Of a DNA stretch of 64,000 nt, positions 33,275 to 40,091 are shown piece after piece; the first letter of the stretch is position 1, and every line of letters begins with the position of its first letter. Origin of the DNA: Methanosarcina sp. UBA289 (lineage in GTDB: Archaea; Halobacteriota; Methanosarcinia; Methanosarcinales; Methanosarcinaceae). Where the stretch lies: contig DAKJ01000004.1 in assembly GCA_002496565.1 (NCBI GenBank), forward strand, positions 163,755 to 227,754, written 5' to 3'. Below the pieces are notes generated by a model. It was not told where the DNA came from. It ran no database searches and was given only the letters and a program-made list of their open reading frames with translations. The translations under genes and the position numbers were made by a program.

Positions 33275-33908
33275 GAGCATTCACCATGCAACCGTTTTTC
33301 CAGTTAGACGCCGCCCAAGAATTCGTGCCGGAGGGCACAGGCCCATAAAACCTGTTCCTGTAAAGGTTCATTCCGTAGAGGACTACAATTTTCCCGAAGG
33401 CAGAGGCTATTTCTTTGACACCAACATCTGGCTGTACATCTACGGTCCAATTGGCTGGCCTGATCAGCGGTCGGACGCCTATTCCAGAGCCTTAAAAGAA
33501 ATCAGGAACTCCGACGGCACGATCTATATTAACTGCATGATAATCTCGGAATTCATTAACACCTTCGCCAGAATAGAGTTCAAGCAGCAGACCGAGTTTA
33601 CGAGGTTTAAGGAATTTCGAAATTCTCTGGCCTTCCGAGCAATTGCCCAGGATATAGCCTACAACGTGAGAAAGATCTTTAAAAGCACCCTTGCCTGCGA
33701 TCCCGAACTGCAGGCAATAGACCTTCCTGAAATCATGGATATGTTCGAGCAGGGAAAATACGATTTCAATGACCTCCTCTTTGCCCAGATCTGTCGTGCA
33801 AAAAATATGGTCTTCGTAACCCATGACAAAGACTTCAGCGAACTCGGAGTCGAGATCCTGACCGCAAATGAGAGGCTGATGGATGTGGGGAGAGAAGGAA
33901 GAGAATAA
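33267..33908 (+). CDS. PIN-domain nuclease, putative toxin
   Basis: A 213-residue protein with a PIN domain from about residue 45: GYFFDTNIWLYIYG with the first Asp, IISEFINTFAR with Glu, KYDFNDLLFAQICRAKN with Asp, and FVTHDKDFSELG with the last Asp. All four acidic ligands are present, so RNase activity is expected. The N-terminal 40 residues are basic and Pro-rich. ATG 33267 follows GGAGGAGAAGAGG and overlaps the stop of the STAS-like gene. The pair resembles a toxin-antitoxin module. Confidence 0.75.
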   Translation: MRKSIHHATVFPVRRRPRIRAGGHRPIKPVPVKVHSVEDYNFPEGRGYFFDTNIWLYIYGPIGWPDQRSDAYSRALKEIRNSDGTIYINCMIISEFINTFARIEFKQQTEFTRFKEFRNSLAFRAIAQDIAYNVRKIFKSTLACDPELQAIDLPEIMDMFEQGKYDFNDLLFAQICRAKNMVFVTHDKDFSELGVEILTANERLMDVGREGRE

Positions 33909-33923
33909 CCGATTTTTAGTTTC

Positions 33924-34088
33924 TTAATTTTCAGGCTTGACTTCAAGGTAGAGTTCAGTTGTTTCTTTTATTCTTCTGTTTAACTCGTCAAGCGTCTCTG
34001 CCTGGTTGTGTCATCCCGGAATTTCAGGTACAGAAGCTACGTAAATTCCATCTTCATCCTGCTCAATAACGACAGTGAATTCCCTCAT
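33924..34088 (-). pseudogene. hicB pseudogene (copy of the intact antitoxin at 34725-34943)
   Basis: The minus strand reads MREFTVVIEQDEDGIYVASV, then PEIPG, a TGA, and HNQAETLDELNRRIKETTE. It is the intact HicB sequence with a Cys codon (TGC) changed to TGA, a shortened C terminus and no hicA next to it. The two copies are about 85 per cent alike at DNA level, so the duplication is recent. Confidence 0.75.
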
Positions 34089-34217
34089 CAGGTTCATCCT
34101 CGCATCATTCAGTAATTATTTTCCAATTTCGATTCTCCAGAGATTAAGGATTGGAGTAAGCGATGCGAATTTTGGAATTAAGAAGTGTATTAATAGCAAA
34201 ATCACCAATTAATATTT

Positions 34218-34424
34218 GTGCGGTTTACAATTAAACTTGAAGAATCTGATGAGGGAGGCTATACCGCCCAATGCCTTGAAATTCCTGCGGCTATCAGCGA
34301 AGGAAATACTAAAGAAGAGGCGCTTGAAAACATTAGGGAAGCTATTCAGCTTGTCCTGGAAGTAACAAGAGAGCAAGCTTAGGTACTGGGAGAAATCGCT
34401 ACTGTGGAGGTTTCGGTTAGCTAA
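34218..34424 (+). pseudogene. HicB-like (UPF0150) protein with in-frame UAG
   Basis: GTG 34218 opens a frame reading RFTIKLEESDEGGYTAQCLE, IPAAISEGNTKEEALENIRE and AIQLVLEVTREQA, then TAG at 34380-34382. The frame continues VLGEIATVEVSVS to TAA at 34422. The typical C-terminal strand of UPF0150 proteins (compare KVKVEV at the end of the intact HicB) lies after the amber codon. It is a solo antitoxin-like gene without hicA. It is either truncated by one mutation or read through with pyrrolysine. Confidence 0.55.
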
Positions 34425-34481
34425 GTCCTTAACTAGAAAAAAAAGATTTGGCTCTTTTTAAATTTTAACACTATTCTATCT

Positions 34482-34724
34482 TTAAAAAACAATCAAGCTT
34501 TTTATAAATTCGATCCACTCATCTCGTGTAATTTTTACGTCTTTGATTATTTTGTTGATCATTCCTTTTCCGATCTTATCTGTGGGATGCACAGGGACTA
34601 TTGTGGTTCTTCCGTCTGGATGGCGTAAAAACAAGTGGCTACCTTTTTGCCTTATTTGCTCAAAGCCCATACTTTCAAGTGCTTTTATGACTTTTTTGCT
34701 GGGAAGAGGCACTATTTTATCCAT
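34482..34724 (-). CDS. hicA: HicA toxin
   Basis: An 80-residue double-stranded-RNA-binding-fold protein: KKVIKALESMGFEQIRQKGS, HLFLRHPDGRTTIVPVH and a C-terminal helix. The His of GSHLFLRH is the catalytic residue of HicA mRNA interferases. ATG 34724 directly abuts the hicB stop, so toxin and antitoxin are translated together, with the antitoxin first. The length fits the family. Confidence 0.88.
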   Translation of the reverse strand: MDKIVPLPSKKVIKALESMGFEQIRQKGSHLFLRHPDGRTTIVPVHPTDKIGKGMINKIIKDVKITRDEWIEFIKSLIVF

Positions 34725-34943
34725 TCAAACCTCAACTTTGACCTTCTGTATCCCGACAAAGTCAAGGTGTTCCTTTTCTCCCTCTTCGGCTTCAACTTCA
34801 AGGTAGAGTTCAATTGCTTCTTTTATTCTCCTGTTTAATTCGTCAAGCGTTTCTGCCTGGGTGTGGCATCCCGGAAGTTCAGGCACAGAAGCTACGTAAA
34901 CTCCATCTTCGTCCTGTTCAATAACAACAGTAAATTCTCTCAT
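34725..34943 (-). CDS. hicB: HicB antitoxin
   Basis: A 72-residue protein of the HicB/UPF0150 partial RNase-H fold: TVVIEQDEDGVYVASVPELP, GCHTQAETLDELNRRIKEAI and a final KVKVEV strand. It has no separate DNA-binding domain, so autoregulation may need the complex. ATG 34943 is the start. It lies upstream of hicA. A dead duplicate lies 640 bases away at 33924-34088. Confidence 0.88.
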   Translation of the reverse strand: MREFTVVIEQDEDGVYVASVPELPGCHTQAETLDELNRRIKEAIELYLEVEAEEGEKEHLDFVGIQKVKVEV

Positions 34944-35413
34944 TGATTGGCCTCGTCTTTCAGATACAAATAGTCATATTCCAATGATTTTATTTATAGC
35001 TGTGTTAACTTCCTCTTTTTCTCTTTGCAGGTCTATTTCAGGAAGAAGATTTTATAGGAAAGCTGATTTCAAAGAGATTTTCTGATATATTTCTGTAATA
35101 AATATATTTCCGGCGCGTACTGTTCCCTTCTCCCCACTACAATTTTTCCAAAATCATGAAATTCTCAAACCGGACCCCTGAATACAAAATTTTAGATAGC
35201 GACCGGGAATAAGTGAGATCTTTTAATAAAAAGCTTCAAGAGGTGGTTATAGAATTTACAGGAGCTCATGCAATCATCAAAAAACAAATTTTTTGTCAAA
35301 CCATTCTCTTTTGTTATATACGATTTTAAAATATATATTTAACATAGCTTTTTTCTTGAAATATTTGGAAAAAATCAAAGAACTTATTAATTAAATAAGT
35401 TATCCTGTAATAC
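34944..35413. other. Spacer with TATA box for the HNH gene
   Basis: AAAATATATATTTAAC near 35327-35342 is the best TATA box; it would give a leader of about 45 bases for the HNH gene. No other gene is visible. A short frame near 35240 (KLQEVVIEFTGAHAIIKK) has no start. Confidence 0.4.
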
Positions 35414-36220
35414 ATGCTACTTTTCAAAAATTCAGCTAAAACGATGGAAGGCGTTCTCAATAACGCAAAACATGCTACAGATGGAAAACCACATGACGTA
35501 AAGCCGGGAGATATAATATTGATTGCTCAAACTAAAAGTACGCTCCCATCTGGGCAAAAACCAATTAGATGGATAATGAATTTTGTATCCTGCGAGGAAG
35601 ACATAAACAATTTAAGCGATAAAATATGGGAAAAGCACTGGCGATATATAATTAAGGGGGAAAACATAAGACCCGTTGAGCCTTTTGATATAAACGAAGT
35701 AAAAGTTACTTCTAAAAACTATGATGCAGTTCAAACTTTTGCTGTAATAGAGCCTGAAGATGAAGATAGGATATTGAATTGGATATCTGAAGCTGTAAGT
35801 ACTTATGTATCTAATAAAACTGCTATATCTGAAGAATTTAGGGAAGGAAAAACTCTGGATTATGATGAACTGATACAAAAATTAGATATTAAATACAGAA
35901 ATACTCCAGAATTTAAAGAAACTATTACTGGATTGATTCAAAGACCTTCCTTATTGTCTAACGCGATTAAAGGGAAATATGGCTACAAATGTATGATATG
36001 TGGATATCCGGGATTTTTGAAAAAGAACGGTGAGAAATATGCAGAAGTTCACCATATGATCGAATTAAATCAAAAAGCACCGAAAACACTTCAAAGCTGG
36101 AATCTATTAGTCATTTGTCCACTGTGTCACAGAAAGTTACACTATGCTGATGTGAAATCTGAATTTTTAGATCCCGGATGGAAAATAATAATTGATGGTC
36201 AAGAACATATTATTCAGTGA
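35414..36220 (+). CDS. EVE-like / HNH endonuclease protein (possible modification-dependent nuclease)
   Basis: A 268-residue protein. The C-terminal 80 residues are an HNH domain with zinc cysteines: CMICG, then EVHHMIELN, then NLLVICPLCHRKLHY. The N-terminal 100 residues (VKPGDIILIAQTKSTLPSGQ; KIWEKHWRYIIKGE) resemble EVE/PUA-like domains, which can recognise modified bases. That arrangement is known in type IV restriction enzymes that cut modified phage DNA; this function is an inference. The gene has no methyltransferase partner, starts at ATG 35414 without a clear ribosome-binding site, and lies within a toxin-antitoxin-rich island. Confidence 0.65.
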   Translation: MLLFKNSAKTMEGVLNNAKHATDGKPHDVKPGDIILIAQTKSTLPSGQKPIRWIMNFVSCEEDINNLSDKIWEKHWRYIIKGENIRPVEPFDINEVKVTSKNYDAVQTFAVIEPEDEDRILNWISEAVSTYVSNKTAISEEFREGKTLDYDELIQKLDIKYRNTPEFKETITGLIQRPSLLSNAIKGKYGYKCMICGYPGFLKKNGEKYAEVHHMIELNQKAPKTLQSWNLLVICPLCHRKLHYADVKSEFLDPGWKIIIDGQEHIIQ

Positions 36221-36232
36221 ACTGCTCCAGAA

Positions 36233-36379
36233 CTAATTTATTACGGCATATATCGTTTTCTTATCACCGGAAAACTCATTGAATTCCATTCCCTTGATAA
36301 ATCCTTCAATGTCATCAATGGCATCAAGGGTATCCTACAAAAATTGAGTGAAATCTCTCTGATCTCTCTTGTAAGCCAT
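36233..36379 (-). pseudogene. HepT (DUF86) gene remnant with in-frame UAG
   Basis: The minus strand from ATG 36379 reads MAYKRDQRDFTQFL, TAG (36335-36337), DTLDAIDDIEGFIKGMEFNE and FSGDKKTIYAVIN, then a second TAG. This is the N-terminal half of HepT toxins of the MntA/HepT system. The C-terminal half is gone. The frame is otherwise intact across the first amber codon. Confidence 0.65.
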
Positions 36380-36492
36380 AAAGAAATCACTTCATTGAGA
36401 ACATGTTTTCCAACATTTGGCTTGAGCCCGGTTCTGGTCATTATCTTCTTCCTTATCTTTTCATTGCTGGGTAACTGCATAAGTGGTATACT

Positions 36493-36696
36493 TTATACCG
36501 GCACCAGTTCTTTTAACACGTCATCTTTCATCATCGGGTAGAGAGCCCTTTCTAAAACAACGTCAATTGGAACTCCAAACAAATCCTCAAGATAATACCC
36601 GAGTCCTGTAAAATGTAAAAGGGTTGCCCCCTCTTCAAATCTCACCAGGACGTCAATATCGCTTTCTTCTTTTGTAAATATAGAACCTGCTGCATT
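36493..36696 (-). pseudogene. MntA minimal nucleotidyltransferase, 5'-truncated
   Basis: The minus strand reads GSIFTKEESDIDVLVRFEEG, ATLLHFTGLGYYLEDLFGVP and IDVVLERALYPMM to a stop at 36493. ESDIDVLV is the catalytic Asp-x-Asp motif of MntA antitoxins, which AMPylate HepT. The start and the GSF/GSY turn are damaged. The HepT remnant lies downstream on the same strand, the usual order. Confidence 0.65.
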
Positions 36697-36735
36697 GCAG
36701 TTTGTGCTTTTTTTCTCGCTTTTTTCTCTTTCTTA

Positions 36736-36780
36736 AAGGCCGGTCACTGCGTGACCGTGAACGCAGCCGGGGTTCTATCT
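36736..36780. repeat. Palindromes before the serS leader
   Basis: GGTCACTGCGTGACC is a short perfect palindrome, followed by CGCAGCCGG. In the remaining 36780-37247 spacer GAATTATAGTT and AACTATAATTC (37072-37104) form an 11-pair hairpin. No gene is visible there. Confidence 0.5.
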
Positions 36781-37247
36781 CTAGCTGCTTCTGTTCCGGC
36801 GCAAGGTTCAGATTTCAGCTTTAGAGTTATGAAACGCGGCTTTTTTGAGACAATCTCTAATCAATAGCTGATATAGGAAACTATCAACTACTGACATCGG
36901 AAACTATCAACTTATAAACACCGATTACAATAATATAATTTAAACGAATTTAATCATCTACCACGCAGCTAGCTATTTTTTGTAGATGCTAAATATTTAA
37001 ATAACCGGTCAGGTTTTTATGTAGAAGCACGAATATAAGTGGTTTACAGATACCTATATCTAATTCTGTGTTTGAATTATAGTTATGTACTATCAAACTA
37101 TAATTCTAATGTCCTGACACCCGATATCTTCATCCAAGTTACGGATAACGAGTTATTTATATCAGAAACAGAATTTTAGACTCTGTTTACGTCCTTATTT
37201 CAATTCACAATTACATTATTCTACATCAATTAAAAGAGGCTCAAACT

Positions 37248-38756
37248 TTGGAATTACAGTTCAATCTCAAAGCTTATTTTAAAACAAGTGCAGACCCCAC
37301 TCCTGCAAAGGATGCTATAGCTGCGCTTTTTGAAGAGGCAAACAATACCCTTCTCACCCGAGGGGCACCTGAAGGGCAGGGAGCAAAGGTCACTGAATGG
37401 AAGCTCGGGGAGGATAGGATCGAGCTTGCGCTTGAATCCGGCAGGTATGTCAGGGTACATGATGCGATCTTCAGGCTGAGGAAACAGTTTGCCGAAGCGC
37501 TCGGAAAGAAGTATAAGATCGGGATTCGCGGAATCGAGGTTGAATCCTTCAGAATTAAGGTACCGGCTGACCACGAGCTCAGGATGCTGAAAGTACCCTA
37601 TATCAAAAGTATGGAAAATATCGAAGGCGGGATTCAGCTCGAGCTTGAAGTCGGGGAAGCTGAGATGAAGAATCGGGTGCCGGACAGGATTCTCACGCTC
37701 CTTGAAGAGAAGATCGAGGCTGCTCAGTACGGAGCAAAAGCTGAGCACTGGAATCTGCTCTGGCAGAGAGAGCCAATGGAACATCCCTTCAAGGAAGACC
37801 CGACCCAGGCTATGATGAAAGAAGGCTGGCTCAAGCGAGGCGCAAGCCGCGGGCAGTGGATCCATGGGCCCCAGTCCACAAGGATCTTCCGGACCTTCGA
37901 AAAGATCGTCCTTGAAGAACTTCTCGAACCACTTGGATACAGAGAAATGATTTTCCCGAAGCTGGTTACCTGGGAAGTCTGGATGAAATCCGGGCATGCG
38001 AAGGGTGTCTACCCTGAGATATATTATGTATGTCCTCCACAGACAAGGGATCCTGAGTACTGGGAAGAGGTTGCTGATTATTACAAGGTTACCCATGAAG
38101 TGCCCACAAAACTGATCAAAGAAAAAATCGCAGAGCCAATCGGAGGCATGTGCTACGCTCAGTGCCCGCCTTTCTGGATGTACGTAACAGGCGAAACTCT
38201 TCCAAACGAGGGAATTCCTGTAAAGGTCTTTGATAGGTCCGGAACCTCCCATAGGTATGAGAGCGGTGGAATTCACGGGATTGAAAGGGTCGATGAGTTC
38301 CACAGGATCGAAATTGTCTGGATCGGAACAAAGGAAGAGGTATTAAAGTGCGCAGAAGAACTGCATGAGCGCTACATGCATATCTTCAACGACATCCTGG
38401 ACATCGAGTGGAGAAAAGCAAGAGTCACCCCCTGGTTTATGGCACAGGAAGGACTACTCGGGCTTGCCGAAGAAAACACTGTCGGGACAACTGACTATGA
38501 GGCCTGCCTGCCTTACCGCGGTCCGGATGGAGAATGGCTCGAGTTCCAGAACGTAAGCATCAATGGAGACAAGTATCCCAAAGGCTTCAATGTGAAACTC
38601 CAATCCGGAGAAGAACTCTGGTCTGGTTGTTCCGGAGTCGGGCTTGAAAGATGGGCTGCGGTCTTCCTTGCTCAGAAAGGACTTGACCCTGCAAACTGGC
38701 CTGAGGAATTCAGGAAGAGGGTAGGCGAAATGCCGAAAGGCCTTCGCTTCCTTTAA
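37248..38756 (+). CDS. serS: Seryl-tRNA synthetase, methanogen type
   Basis: A 502-residue class II synthetase of the rare methanogen type, which charges tRNA-Ser and also supplies selenocysteine or Cys pathways where present. The N-terminal 160 residues form the distinctive tRNA-binding domain instead of a coiled coil. Motif 2 is seen around FDRSGTSHRYESGGIHGIER and motif 3 around GCSGVGLERW; the catalytic zinc should be held by Cys of GGMCYAQCPPF, a Glu and Cys of SGCSG. The start is TTG 37248, after AAGAGG. The base composition is higher in G+C than neighbouring small genes, as expected for a highly expressed gene. Confidence 0.95.
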   Translation: MELQFNLKAYFKTSADPTPAKDAIAALFEEANNTLLTRGAPEGQGAKVTEWKLGEDRIELALESGRYVRVHDAIFRLRKQFAEALGKKYKIGIRGIEVESFRIKVPADHELRMLKVPYIKSMENIEGGIQLELEVGEAEMKNRVPDRILTLLEEKIEAAQYGAKAEHWNLLWQREPMEHPFKEDPTQAMMKEGWLKRGASRGQWIHGPQSTRIFRTFEKIVLEELLEPLGYREMIFPKLVTWEVWMKSGHAKGVYPEIYYVCPPQTRDPEYWEEVADYYKVTHEVPTKLIKEKIAEPIGGMCYAQCPPFWMYVTGETLPNEGIPVKVFDRSGTSHRYESGGIHGIERVDEFHRIEIVWIGTKEEVLKCAEELHERYMHIFNDILDIEWRKARVTPWFMAQEGLLGLAEENTVGTTDYEACLPYRGPDGEWLEFQNVSINGDKYPKGFNVKLQSGEELWSGCSGVGLERWAAVFLAQKGLDPANWPEEFRKRVGEMPKGLRFL

Positions 38757-38850
38757 ACTTTTTTAAACTTTTTTCTTTAACTTTTTCCTTAAACTTTTCT
38801 TTAAAATTTTCTCTTCATGTTTTTCTTCAAACTTTTTTATTTCTCTTTTT
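38757..38850 (+). terminator. Degenerate TTTAAACTTTTT tandem tract after serS
   Basis: About eight imperfect repeats of TTAAACTTTTTT give many T-runs directly after the serS stop. It is a likely termination zone. Confidence 0.55.
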
Positions 38851-38883
38851 AGCATATAGGCAGAAAGCGTTTCTGACCGATTT

Positions 38884-38893
38884 GTTTATATAC
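38884..38893 (+). promoter_or_regulatory. TATA box for the candidate RNA
   Basis: GTTTATATAC lies about 25 bases before the start of the structured region. Confidence 0.45.
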
Positions 38894-38914
38894 TGATATG
38901 ATATGTATAGTGAG

Positions 38915-39240
38915 CCATTAACTAGTTAGATGCCGCTAATTTCTGAGAACTTCTGGCGATTTTCCGGATCATATTTTTAATTATCAGGAGCCTGTAGCTG
39001 CCGGAATATAGGGGACGGGTCCAGGTTCGGAAGCCTATGAAAGCTTGGAAATTTCACCTTGAAAGGGAAACGCTAGTGCTAAAAGCACCACAAACTGCGC
39101 CGAACAGCGCAAAATCTTTGCAAAAGCGCTGAAGGTCATTCATGCTCATTGATTAAGGAGAAAGCTCATCCGAGCATCCGGAATAAGAAACTCAAAGGCT
39201 TGAGGGCCGCAGGTAAACCAGCAGCATAGGAAATGCAACA
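38915..39240 (+). ncRNA. Candidate structured RNA between serS and eS1
   Basis: The region is richer in G+C than the flanking spacer and dense in small hairpins: GTGC-TAAA-GCAC (39080-39090), GCGC-CGAACA-GCGC (39098-39111), ATGCTC...GAGCAT (39143-39177) enclosing GCTC-ATCC-GAGC, and CTCAA-AGG-CTTGAG (39190-39204). A TATA box lies upstream and no coding frame is seen. I could not match it to RNase P RNA or SRP RNA: the conserved cores of both are missing. It could also be the long leader of the ribosomal protein gene. Confidence 0.4.
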
Positions 39241-39296
39241 AAAATACTAAAAACAATACAAAATTATAAAAATGAAAGTTACTTCGGAGGAATCAC

Positions 39297-39908
39297 TTGG
39301 CAAGAAAGAAAGTACAGAGAAAGCTTGACGGATGGAAATCCAAGGAATGGTATAATATTGAAGCCCCTGCTTACTTAAACAGAGCTATCGTCGGTAACAC
39401 TATGGCAGGAGATCCTTCCCTGCTCGTAGGGCGCAATATTGAAACCACTGTTGGGGAACTTACCAACGATATGACCAAGAACAACACAAAGGTCATTCTC
39501 AGGATTAATAATGTCGTCGGAGAAATCGCAACCACTGACCTCATGGGCCACGAACTTACAACTGACTATATTCGCTCAATCGTGAAGAGGCAGACATCCA
39601 GAATCGATGCTAATATCGATGTTAAAACCAAAGACGGCTATATCATCCGTGTAAAGCCCACCTGCTTCACTATCAAAAGGGCTCGCTCAAGCCAGATCAA
39701 AGCCATCAGAGAAATGATGGTTGATATTGTCACAAGGCGCGCATCTGAATCCGATTTCGAGACCTTTATGCAGGAAGCAATCCTTGGCAGGCTCTCAGCA
39801 GCTATTTACAGACAGGCCAAGTTCATCTACCCGCTTCGCAGAGTCGAAATCCGGAAGACCCAGGTTGAAACCGTGCCAACACCTGCAGCAGCTCCTGCAG
39901 CAGCATAA
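39297..39908 (+). CDS. rps3ae: 30S ribosomal protein eS1 (S3Ae)
   Basis: A 203-residue protein of the archaeal/eukaryotic eS1 family, part of the small subunit near the mRNA exit. Typical segments are LDGWKSKEWYNIEAPAYLNR at the start, TTDLMGHELTTDYIRSIVKR in the middle and RQAKFIYPLRRVEIRKTQVE near the end, with an Ala/Pro tail. The start is TTG 39297, six bases after CGGAGGAA, a strong site. It is preceded by the candidate RNA and converges with topA. Confidence 0.95.
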   Translation: MARKKVQRKLDGWKSKEWYNIEAPAYLNRAIVGNTMAGDPSLLVGRNIETTVGELTNDMTKNNTKVILRINNVVGEIATTDLMGHELTTDYIRSIVKRQTSRIDANIDVKTKDGYIIRVKPTCFTIKRARSSQIKAIREMMVDIVTRRASESDFETFMQEAILGRLSAAIYRQAKFIYPLRRVEIRKTQVETVPTPAAAPAAA

Positions 39909-40091
39909 TTTCTTCCCGGTTTAATTCCAAGAGGCAGGAGAAAATCCGAAAGGATTTTCTTATCTCTTTTCTGAGTCCTATTTAGTATACGAATTTCGTG
40001 TTCTTCTTTACCGTTCTAATTGTATTTCTAAGTCTCTTTTCGACTCTTTTATGTTCTATTTTATACAGGCGGAGCAAGAAGATTGTCGTCC

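Noticed and set aside
37254..38303. A 349-codon open frame antisense to serS
   Set aside because: It mirrors the G+C-rich codon pattern of serS, has no ribosome-binding site and no recognisable domain.
38915..39240. RNase P RNA or SRP RNA as the identity of the structured region
   Set aside because: The GAGGAAAGUCC and ACAGAA blocks of RNase P and the AGGCCGGAAGG...AGCAGC helix of SRP RNA are not found as a set.
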